The notes under the pieces are model-generated. The model searched no databases. It saw only the letters and a list, made by a program, of their open reading frames with translations, and was not told the origin of the DNA. Made by a program: the position numbers and the translations under genes. Positions 1 through 5,214 of a stretch of 6,163 bases of DNA are shown here, in pieces. The DNA lies in the NCBI GenBank assembly GCA_905373665.1, contig CAJPTV010000116.1, positions 1 through 6,163 on the forward strand. The letters run 5' to 3'. The DNA comes from Bacteroidia bacterium. GTDB taxonomy: Bacteria > Bacteroidota > Bacteroidia > Bacteroidales > CAJPTX01. Position 1 is the stretch's first letter, and each line of letters opens with the position of its first letter.

Positions 1-1646
1 GTTTCTATTATGACGTGGATTTTGGTGATTACAAGGTTACCGAAGAAGACCTCGTTAAGATAGAGGAGCGGATGCGTCACTTTGCCAAGCAAAAAGAACC
101 TATTGTAAGGCGTGATGTTTCTAAGCAGGAGGCTCTCGTAGAGTATCAGAAGAAGGGTGACCCTTACAAGCTAGAGCTCATTGAGGGGCTCGAGGATGGG
201 ACGATAACTTTTTACTCGCAAGGAAACTTTACCGATTTGTGTCGTGGACCTCACGTGCCAGACACTGGCTATATCAAGGCGGTGAAGTTGCTCAGTCTCG
301 CAGGTGCTTACTGGCGTGGTGATGAGCACAATAAGCAGCTCACGCGTATTTACGGTATCACCTTTCCGAAAGAGAGTCTTTTGACCGAGTACCTCGCGAT
401 GATCGAGGAGGCGAAGAAGCGCGACCACCGTAAGGTGGGGAAGGAGTTAGGGCTCTTCACTTTCTCGCAGCGGGTAGGGCAGGGGTTGCCGCTCTGGTTG
501 CCGCGAGGTGCGCAGTTGCGCGAGCGTTTGGAGAATTTCTTGCGCGAGGTGCAAAAGGAGTATGGTTACCTCCCCGTCATCACCCCGCATATTGGGCAAA
601 AAGCGCTTTATGAGACCTCTGGACACTGGGCTAAATACGGTGCAGATAGTTTCCGCCCTATAGAGACGCCGCAGGAGGGTGAGGTCTTCTTGTTGAAGCC
701 TATGAACTGCCCACATCACTGTGAGATTTATCGTTCTTCGCCGCGTTCTTATCGCGATCTGCCTTTGCGTCTTGCTGAGTTCGGTACGGTTTACCGTTAC
801 GAGCAGTCGGGGGAATTGCACGGTTTGACGCGAGTGCGTGGTTTTACGCAGGACGATGCGCATATCTTCTGTCGCCCTGACCAGCTCAAGGAGGAGTTCT
901 TGAAGGTGATCGATATTATTCTCTACATCTTCGGGGTGCTCGATTTTGAGAATTACGAGGCGCAAATCTCGCTCAGGGACAAGGTCGATCGTTCCAAATA
1001 CATCGGTTCGGACGAAAACTGGGAAAAGGCAGAACGGGCGATTATTGAGGCAGCGGCTGAGAAGGGGTTACCTACCCGTACGGAGTATGGTGAGGCGGCT
1101 TTCTACGGTCCGAAGTTGGACTTCATGGTCAAGGATGCTATCGGGCGTCGTTGGCAGTTAGGGACGGTACAGGTAGACTACAATTTGCCTGAGCGTTTCG
1201 AGCTTGAGTATATTGGTGCAGACGATCAGCGTTATCGTCCGGTGATGATTCACCGCGCACCGTTCGGTTCTATGGAGCGTTTCGTAGCGGTTTTGATAGA
1301 GCACACGGGGGGGCGTTTCCCGCTTTGGTTAGCGCCAGACCAAGTCTCTGTTTTACCGATTAGTGATAAGTTCAATACCTTTGCACAGGAGGTAGCAGAG
1401 CTTCTTAAGTCGAAGAAGTATCGTGTCTTTTACGACGATCGGAATGAAAAGATCGGTAAGAAGATTCGAGAGTCAGAGTTGCAACGCATCCCTTACAGCG
1501 TGATTATCGGAGAGAAGGAGTCTGCGGAGCGGACAGTCTCTGTTCGGGCACGTGGGGGTGTAGATTTGGGAAGTATGTCGCTCGACGCTTTTGTGGCGCA
1601 CCTAGATGCAGAGCTCGCGCGTTCCTTTGACGTAAAGAAGAAGTAG
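1..1646 (+). CDS. thrS: Threonyl-tRNA synthetase, 5'-truncated by window edge
   Basis: Cytoplasmic class II aminoacyl-tRNA synthetase that charges tRNA-Thr with threonine. The frame is open from base 1 (the first two bases finish a Gly codon, then FYYDVDF), so the true start lies upstream. By comparison with E. coli ThrRS about 110 residues are missing, covering the TGS domain and the first editing-site histidines. Counting the GTG at 15 as residue 1: the rest of the editing domain has the CRGPH motif (C76, H80); the catalytic core has PMNCPHH, motif 2 ending in RVRGFTQDDAHIFC, and motif 3 around GSMERF. The three expected zinc ligands are C232, H283 and H413, with C-H spacing of 51 as in E. 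coli. The anticodon-binding domain covers about residues 440-540 (DDRNEKIGKKIRE, then DLGSM). It is the first visible gene of the operon; infC follows after 46 nt. No frameshift or missing catalytic residue is seen. Confidence 0.98.
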   Translation, partial: FYYDVDFGDYKVTEEDLVKIEERMRHFAKQKEPIVRRDVSKQEALVEYQKKGDPYKLELIEGLEDGTITFYSQGNFTDLCRGPHVPDTGYIKAVKLLSLAGAYWRGDEHNKQLTRIYGITFPKESLLTEYLAMIEEAKKRDHRKVGKELGLFTFSQRVGQGLPLWLPRGAQLRERLENFLREVQKEYGYLPVITPHIGQKALYETSGHWAKYGADSFRPIETPQEGEVFLLKPMNCPHHCEIYRSSPRSYRDLPLRLAEFGTVYRYEQSGELHGLTRVRGFTQDDAHIFCRPDQLKEEFLKVIDIILYIFGVLDFENYEAQISLRDKVDRSKYIGSDENWEKAERAIIEAAAEKGLPTRTEYGEAAFYGPKLDFMVKDAIGRRWQLGTVQVDYNLPERFELEYIGADDQRYRPVMIHRAPFGSMERFVAVLIEHTGGRFPLWLAPDQVSVLPISDKFNTFAQEVAELLKSKKYRVFYDDRNEKIGKKIRESELQRIPYSVIIGEKESAERTVSVRARGGVDLGSMSLDAFVAHLDAELARSFDVKKK

Positions 1647-1679
1647 CCATAGATAACAGAAACTTTTCTAACCTTATTG

Positions 1680-1684
1680 GGAGG
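1680..1684 (+). promoter_or_regulatory. Strong Shine-Dalgarno sequence of infC
   Basis: GGAGG, inside GGGAGGG at 1679-1685, ends 8 nt before the ATA at 1693. It is fully complementary to the CCUCC of the 16S rRNA 3' end. Genes in this phylum often lack such a site, and the rpmI and rplT starts here have none close by. Its position is the main argument for the ATA start of infC. Confidence 0.75.
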
Positions 1685-1692
1685 GTACTACA

Positions 1693-2391
1693 ATAGCAGA
1701 CAATAGATTCTTTCACGGACCTCGTCCCCCACGTCCGCCCAGACCGGAGCGTGGCGAACGGAATGATTTTCGTTCGGATCGTGCACCGCAACATCGCATT
1801 AACGGTGACATCCGTGTGCGACAGGTGCGTATCGTGGGTGATAATATCGGGGAGGCACGCGTTGTCTCAACGGATGAGGCGTTACGTATAGCTCGCGATC
1901 TTGAGCTCGACCTCGTGATGATTGTCGAGAACTCGGAGCCCCCTGTGTGCCGTGTCGTAGATTACCAAAAGTTCCTCTACGAGCAGCGTCGTAAGCAGAA
2001 AGAGATGCGAAAGAGCGCAACGAAAATCGAGATGAAGGAGTTGCGTTTTACGCCAAATATGGGGGAAAACGATTACCAGCTTAAGCTTCGCCACGCGATT
2101 CGTTTTCTTGAGGAAGGTGCTAAGGTAAAAGCTGACCTTCGTTTTATGAAGCGTTCGATTCTCTTCAAGGATATTGGCGAGGAGCTTCTCCTCCGCTTTG
2201 CAAAGGATTTGGAGGAGTATGCGAAGGTAGAGCAGTTGCCACAGCTCAACGAAAAGCATATGGTGATGGTGCTCGCGCCTGCTAAGAATGCGAAGAAGAA
2301 AGCTGAAAAGAAGGCAGCCGCAGATAAACCAGTAAACACTAAGGCTGCACCAGTAGATACAGCCGAGGCAGAGGACGCAGAGGAGGCGTAA
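1693..2391 (+). CDS. infC: Translation initiation factor IF-3, probable ATA start
   Basis: IF3 binds the 30S subunit, prevents premature 50S joining and rejects non-canonical start codons. The frame opens after a stop at 1669-1671. The only ATG/GTG/TTG before the conserved core is a GTG at 1816, which would remove the conserved RIN..IR element (residues 35-41 here). ATA at 1693, placed behind GGAGG, gives a complete 232-residue protein (initiator Met, then ADNRFFHG). Residues 9-18 are Pro/Arg-rich (GPRPPRPPRP). The IF3 N-domain is at about 35-105, including PPVCRVVDYQKF; the C-domain at about 110-196 includes FTPNMGENDYQLKLRHAIRF, SILFKDIGEELLLRFA and MVMVLAP. Residues 197-232 form a Lys/Ala then acidic tail. 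E. coli IF3 has 180 residues, so both ends are extended. The family is certain; the start codon is inference. A caller limited to standard starts would report 1816-2391. Confidence 0.95.
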   Translation: MADNRFFHGPRPPRPPRPERGERNDFRSDRAPQHRINGDIRVRQVRIVGDNIGEARVVSTDEALRIARDLELDLVMIVENSEPPVCRVVDYQKFLYEQRRKQKEMRKSATKIEMKELRFTPNMGENDYQLKLRHAIRFLEEGAKVKADLRFMKRSILFKDIGEELLLRFAKDLEEYAKVEQLPQLNEKHMVMVLAPAKNAKKKAEKKAAADKPVNTKAAPVDTAEAEDAEEA

Positions 2392-2419
2392 AGAGAGAGG
2401 GCTGAAGAGTGGGATACTG

Positions 2420-2465
2420 AAAGAGTCGGCGTTTCTCACGCAGGGTGTGAAAACACAGACTCTTT
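2420..2465 (+). promoter_or_regulatory. Structured leader hairpin in front of rpmI
   Basis: AAAGAGTC at 2420-2427 is perfectly complementary to GACTCTTT at 2458-2465. Inside, TTTCTCAC (2432-2439) pairs with GTGTGAAA (2445-2452) with one T-T mismatch, closing a 5-nt loop. An internal loop of 4 and 5 nt separates the two stems. No T run follows, so it does not look like a terminator. It lies in the 121-nt gap between infC and rpmI, where no small reading frame is seen. A regulatory or processing role is inference. Confidence 0.5.
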
Positions 2466-2512
2466 GAGGATTGCTACAAACGAGTTGTTTTATCATATAA
2501 ATAATTGTTAGG

Positions 2513-2710
2513 ATGCCAAAGATGAAATCGAACCGCGGCGCGATGAAGCGTTTTGCGCTCACTGGTTCGGGAATGTTGAAGCGCAAGCATGCGTACAAAA
2601 GTCATATTTTGACTAAGAAGACGAACAAGCGTAAGCGTAACCTTACCAAGAGTGGGTTGGTGCACCACGCTGATGAGCGTCGTATAAAGGAACTCTTGTT
2701 GGTGAAGTAG
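2513..2710 (+). CDS. rpmI: 50S ribosomal protein L35
   Basis: Small basic protein of the large ribosomal subunit that contacts 23S rRNA. The 65-residue length is normal. The sequence carries the L35 signature: MPKMKSNRGAMKRF at the N-terminus, then GSGMLKRKHAYKSHILTKK and a run of basic residues (NKRKRNL), ending in ERRIKELL. The ATG at 2513 gives the usual MPKMK start. No Shine-Dalgarno sequence is close in front; the upstream region is A/T-rich. It lies between infC and rplT as in many bacteria, 121 nt after infC and 131 nt before rplT. These gaps are long for an operon of this type and hold potential RNA structures. In E. coli this pair is repressed by L20 at the mRNA level; whether that applies here is open. 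Confidence 0.98.
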   Translation: MPKMKSNRGAMKRFALTGSGMLKRKHAYKSHILTKKTNKRKRNLTKSGLVHHADERRIKELLLVK

Positions 2711-2712
2711 TG

Positions 2713-2727
2713 TTGTGTGTGACACAA
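2713..2727 (+). other. Short hairpin just after rpmI
   Basis: TTGTGT (2713-2718) and ACACAA (2722-2727) form a 6-bp perfect stem with a 3-nt loop, two bases after the rpmI stop. A T-rich stretch (GGTTTTTCTTTT) begins about 11 nt later, too far away for a classical intrinsic terminator. It could be a pause or an RNA-processing site; the stem is A/T-rich and could also be chance. Confidence 0.3.
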
Positions 2728-2782
2728 GAGCCCAAAGGTTTTTCTTTTACAGTTCCACTTTATTTATTAACCAAGGAGTAGT

Positions 2783-2820
2783 TGAGCCGAAAGAGTTGCA
2801 CGTAGATTAGCAACCGCTCA
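2783..2820 (+). promoter_or_regulatory. Bulged stem-loop upstream of rplT
   Basis: TGAGC (2783-2787) pairs with GCTCA (2816-2820), and GTTGC (2795-2799) pairs with GCAAC (2810-2814). A 7-nt purine-rich internal loop (CGAAAGA) lies opposite a single C, and the apical loop has 10 nt. It ends 21 nt before the rplT ATG. An AAGGAG lies just upstream at 2773-2778, which is 63 nt from the ATG and so too far to act directly. An L20 operator is a reasonable hypothesis, because L20 represses this operon in E. coli and Bacillus by binding irregular mRNA helices that resemble its 23S rRNA site. Confidence 0.4.
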
Positions 2821-2841
2821 TATTCCGAAATTAGAGCTACA

Positions 2842-3186
2842 ATGCCTAGATCAGTGAATGTCGTAGCGTCACACCGACGCAGAAAGAAGATCCTCAAACA
2901 AACCAAAGGTAATTTCCTTGCGCGCCGTAACGTCTATACGGTTGCGAAAAATACCCTCGAAAAAGGTTGGACGCATGCTTACGTAGACCGTAAGGGGAAG
3001 AAGCGTAACTTCCGCGCACTCTGGATTCAGCGTATCAATGCAGCAGTGCGTGCCGAGGGGATGACTTATTCCGATTTCATCGGGCGTCTTAATGCGAAGA
3101 ATATCGTCCTGAGCCGTAAGGTTCTTGCAGACCTCGCAATGAACAATCCCGAAGCTTTCAAGGCTGTGTTGGATTCGGTTCGGTAG
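2842..3186 (+). CDS. rplT: 50S ribosomal protein L20
   Basis: Early-assembly protein of the large subunit that binds 23S rRNA domain II. In several bacteria it is also the translational repressor of its own operon. The 114-residue length fits the family (118 in E. coli). Conserved blocks are SHRRRKKILKQTKGN near residue 10, ARRNVYTVAK at about 27, the strongly conserved RNFRALWIQRINAAVR at about 56-71, YSDFIGRL at about 76, and SRKVLADLAMNNPEAF near the C-terminus. The long basic N-terminal helix is the part that enters the ribosome in known structures. The ATG at 2842 gives the standard MPR start; no Shine-Dalgarno sequence is nearby. It is the last gene of the operon: a terminator hairpin begins 22 nt after the stop. 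Confidence 0.98.
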   Translation: MPRSVNVVASHRRRKKILKQTKGNFLARRNVYTVAKNTLEKGWTHAYVDRKGKKRNFRALWIQRINAAVRAEGMTYSDFIGRLNAKNIVLSRKVLADLAMNNPEAFKAVLDSVR

Positions 3187-3208
3187 TTTATAATACAGAT
3201 TCTTTTAT

Positions 3209-3248
3209 CGAGGCTTTCTTTCCGCAGGGAGAGGAAGCCTCGGTTTTT
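3209..3248 (+). terminator. Rho-independent terminator of the thrS-infC-rpmI-rplT operon
   Basis: A 15-bp stem (3209-3223 with 3228-3242, two G-U wobbles) with a GCAG loop is followed by G and TTTTT at 3244-3248. On the minus strand the wobbles become A-C mismatches and the sequence after the stem is A-rich, so it should stop only plus-strand transcription. It lies 21 bp beyond the stop codon of the convergent minus-strand gene. Confidence 0.92.
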
Positions 3249-3269
3249 GTTAGAGAGGGGGAGCTCTTT

Positions 3270-4025
3270 CTACTCAAATCTCAGATAGGGCTTTAAGGTC
3301 TGGAAGCGAGCAGAATCTACGACGTAGGAACGCGAGAAGCGTTCTGGAGTGCCAAACGAACCGCCGAGTGACTTGCGGTAGTTTAATAGTACCTGTGCTT
3401 GTTTGGCACTAAAGCCCAGAGCTTCAAAGGTTGCAGCACTGGCCGTGTCAGGATTGAAGGGGAAGAGCTTGTGCGTGGGCTTGTTTACACCAGAACTCTT
3501 TTTCTGAAAAAGAAGGTAAGGGGCAAGACGCGTATAAGCCTCTTCGCTGACGACGTAGCAGCGTCGGAAGTGCTCCTTATTGCGAAAGCCACCGCTCTTT
3601 TCACGATAACGAAGGATTGAGGCTGCCTGCTTTTTGGAAAAGCCAAAGCGTACCCATGTTGCCACCCCTGCAGTATCTACTAAAAAAGGGCGTAAGGTGG
3701 GGGGCAGAGCTGCGCGTTGTGGTTTGGGCTTTTTGACCTGCTGTGAAGCGATGGGGGTTGGGCTCATGAGGCGAAAAGGTAGTGAGGAAGGAAGATGAAG
3801 AGTGAGGCGATGCGTCGTAAGCAGGAGGCTGCGGATCGTGGCATTGGTTGGTGGGGGAGTATCGCGCAGTTCGCGCACGAGAGAGAATATTCCACTTGCT
3901 AGAAGAATGTAGAATAGGAGTCGCAAAAGCCGCATGGTGTTTAGAAAGAGCGTGCTTCTCGTGCGGTAAAACGGCTGTTGGGGGAATAGGGGTGGCATGG
4001 CAGTCTGGGTGAAAAGGAGCGGCAT
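3270..4025 (-). CDS. Membrane-anchored ComEA-like helix-hairpin-helix protein
   Basis: 251 residues from the ATG at 4025, which directly follows the aroC stop (TAA-ATG, no spacing), suggesting coupled translation. A hydrophobic segment at residues 32-50 (RLLRLLFYILLASGIFSLV) looks like a signal anchor. Residues 55-110 are a Pro/Lys-rich linker. Two related helix-hairpin-helix units follow: about 113-173 (GFSKKQAASILRYREKSGGF) and 188-250 (GFSAKQAQVLLNYRKSLGG). Each continues with a .RF/.HF..(S/C)YVV motif and ends in L.PYL.F. The second begins with FNPDTA, as in Bacteroidetes HHH proteins. ComEA-type HHH domains bind double-stranded DNA non-specifically during uptake, so an extracytoplasmic DNA-binding role is plausible but unproven, and no other competence gene is in view. 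The true start may be the ATG at 3935 (residue 31), which puts the anchor at the N-terminus and gives 221 residues. Confidence 0.85.
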   Translation of the reverse strand: MPLLFTQTAMPPLFPQQPFYRTRSTLFLNTMRLLRLLFYILLASGIFSLVRELRDTPPPTNATIRSLLLTTHRLTLHLPSSLPFRLMSPTPIASQQVKKPKPQRAALPPTLRPFLVDTAGVATWVRFGFSKKQAASILRYREKSGGFRNKEHFRRCYVVSEEAYTRLAPYLLFQKKSSGVNKPTHKLFPFNPDTASAATFEALGFSAKQAQVLLNYRKSLGGSFGTPERFSRSYVVDSARFQTLKPYLRFE

Positions 4026-5036
4026 TTAGTCGATTTGTAGTTCGGCGCGCCGTTGTAGCCAAAGGTCGTAGAGGACAATGTTGGCAATGCTTTCGACGAT
4101 GACTGGGCAGCGCTGTACGAAGCAAACGTCATGACGCCCACCGATTTGTAGTGTGACCTCCTCGCCAGTGCTTTTGCGGATGGTTTGTTGTGGCTGGGCG
4201 ATGCTTGCTGGCGGGCGGAAAGCTACTTCAAACTCAATGGGATTGCCGTTGGTGAGCCCCCCGACGATGCCACCAGAATGATTCGTACGGGTGCGTCCTG
4301 TAAACTTCTCTGACTCTTTTTCAAAGGCATCGTTAAAGGTACTGCCACGCATGCGCGCACCAGCCCAGCCGTTGCCAAAACTGACGCCCCGCACCCCAGG
4401 GATAGAAAATAAGCCGTGGGAAAGGAGGCTTTCTACGCTATCAAAAAATGGAGAACCTAGACCTGCTGCGACCCCATCGATGCGACAGCTGATGATACCT
4501 CCGAGGGAGTCGCCTGCTGCAATGGCTTCTTCAATGACGGCGTCGAAGGGAGTGGCGTGTCCGCCGATTTCGGTCACTTCGGCATGGGTTTGGATGCCGT
4601 GGGAGCTAAGACAAGTGGCTGCTAGAGAGCCTGCTAAGACGAGCCCCACTGTGAGGCGTCCGGAGAAGATGCCACTACCTCGCATATTGGCATAACCGAA
4701 ATATTTTTGCTCAGCGACCATGTCTACGTGACCGGGGCGTGGGGTATCGCTCAAGGGAGCGTAGCTCGCGCTTTGTACATCGGTATTGGGGATGAATAGG
4801 CAGAGTGGTGCGCCTGTACAGTGCCCCTCGTATACGCCACTGAGCACTTGAAAAATGTCTGGTTCGTGGCGTGCGGTTGTCCCTCGAAGGGTGGCTTTTC
4901 TGCGAATAAGAGCTTTTTCTAGAATTATTTTTTCAAAGCGTAGTCCAGCGGGTAAACCTTCGATGGAGACTAGGATTCCTGCGCCGTGCGACTCGCCGCA
5001 GAGGGTGATGCGAAACAGTGTGCCGAAGGAATTCAT
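4026..5036 (-). CDS. aroC: Chorismate synthase
   Basis: Converts 5-enolpyruvylshikimate 3-phosphate to chorismate, the last step of the shikimate pathway and precursor of aromatic amino acids, folate and quinones; needs reduced FMN. It has 336 residues, slightly shorter than the 361 of E. coli. Family motifs in order: GESHGAGILVSIEGLP at 14-29 with catalytic-type H17; RPGH at 100-103 with H103, the second conserved histidine; RGSGIFSGRLT at 119-129; PFFDSVESLLSH near 196; NHSGGIVGGLTNGNPI at 252-267; and GRHDVC at 300-305. The overall pattern (FSGRLT rather than SSARET) resembles the variant of Bacteroidales and clostridia. The RGGGH or RGGGR usual at 119-123 reads RGSGI here. The ATG at 5036 gives a standard MNSFG start. 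The upstream gap to the divergent tRNA is 47 bp; no clear promoter is seen for aroC. Confidence 0.96.
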   Translation of the reverse strand: MNSFGTLFRITLCGESHGAGILVSIEGLPAGLRFEKIILEKALIRRKATLRGTTARHEPDIFQVLSGVYEGHCTGAPLCLFIPNTDVQSASYAPLSDTPRPGHVDMVAEQKYFGYANMRGSGIFSGRLTVGLVLAGSLAATCLSSHGIQTHAEVTEIGGHATPFDAVIEEAIAAGDSLGGIISCRIDGVAAGLGSPFFDSVESLLSHGLFSIPGVRGVSFGNGWAGARMRGSTFNDAFEKESEKFTGRTRTNHSGGIVGGLTNGNPIEFEVAFRPPASIAQPQQTIRKSTGEEVTLQIGGRHDVCFVQRCPVIVESIANIVLYDLWLQRRAELQID

Positions 5037-5044
5037 CGTCTGTA

Positions 5045-5076
5045 TTTGGTTATTTCAAACAGAGTCTATACCTTTG
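5045..5076 (+). promoter_or_regulatory. Bacteroidetes-type promoter of tRNA-Thr
   Basis: TTTG at 5045-5048 (-33 element) and TACCTTTG at 5069-5076 (exact TAnnTTTG -7 element) are separated by 20 nt, the spacing of the Bacteroidetes primary sigma factor consensus. Transcription would begin only a few bases before the tRNA at 5084. This is strong evidence for the phylum. Confidence 0.85.
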
Positions 5077-5083
5077 TGCCGTT

Positions 5084-5156
5084 GCCTCTTTAGCTCAGTT
5101 GGTAGAGCGGCTCATTCGTAATGAGCAGGTCGTGGGTTCGAGTCCCATGAGAGGCT
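5084..5156 (+). tRNA. tRNA-Thr, anticodon CGT (reads ACG)
   Basis: A complete cloverleaf of 73 nt can be folded. The acceptor stem GCCTCTT (5084-5090) pairs with GAGAGGC (5149-5155) with one G-U pair. The D-arm is GCTC..GAGC around AGTTGGTA. The anticodon stem GCTCA/TGAGC encloses the loop TTCGTAA with anticodon CGT at 5117-5119. The T-arm GTGGG/CCCAT encloses TTCGAGT. The discriminator is T5156, and CCA is not encoded, so it must be added enzymatically. It is a single-gene unit with its own promoter and terminator, divergent from aroC. Confidence 0.97.
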
Positions 5157-5175
5157 CTTTTTAGCGTTTTTTTGT

Positions 5176-5210
5176 AGGGCGGCTTTACGGGGTAGAGCTG
5201 CTCTTTTTTT
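5176..5210 (+). terminator. Rho-independent terminator of tRNA-Thr
   Basis: A 13-bp stem (5176-5188 with 5192-5204, three G-U wobbles) with a GGG loop runs into a T tract at 5204-5210. It ends 4 bp before the stop codon of the convergent minus-strand gene. Read on the minus strand it has A-C mismatches and is followed by A runs, so it acts only on plus-strand transcripts. A separate T run at 5167-5173 lies between the tRNA and the hairpin. Confidence 0.88.
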
Positions 5211-5214
5211 GTGT

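Noticed and set aside
447..965. Minus-strand open frame opposite thrS (172 codons)
   Set aside because: It lies entirely over the conserved ThrRS catalytic core and resembles no family.
1690..1706. ACAATAG direct repeat across the infC start (1690-1696 and 1700-1706)
   Set aside because: Only 7 bp, the second ATA is out of frame, and it is likely chance.
1798..1818. ATT at 1798 or GTG at 1816 as the infC start
   Set aside because: Both fall within or after the conserved RIN..IR element and have no ribosome-binding sequence in front; ATA at 1693 has GGAGG at a good distance.
1882..2598. Long open frame on the minus strand opposite infC and the rpmI leader (238 codons)
   Set aside because: Low-complexity Leu/Cys/Phe-rich translation with no recognisable domain, antisense to a certain IF3 gene and an L35 start; a shadow frame.
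2773..2800. Small reading frame after AAGGAG in the rpmI-rplT spacer
   Set aside because: Only TTG-started frames of 4-7 codons are present; too short and unsupported to call a leader peptide.
3601..4125. Minus-strand open frame overlapping the HHH gene and the aroC 3' end (174 codons)
   Set aside because: It is out of frame with two recognised genes and its composition (His/Pro/Ser/Thr-rich) is that of a shifted frame.
5056..5063. Possible aroC -7 element (TCTGTTTG on the minus strand)
   Set aside because: One mismatch in the TA pair and no -33 element at the expected distance, which would fall within the tRNA gene.
1..5156. Link between thrS and tRNA-Thr(CGU) in the same window
   Set aside because: They are over 3 kb apart in separate units with a minus-strand operon between them; nothing in the sequence shows a functional connection beyond coincidence.
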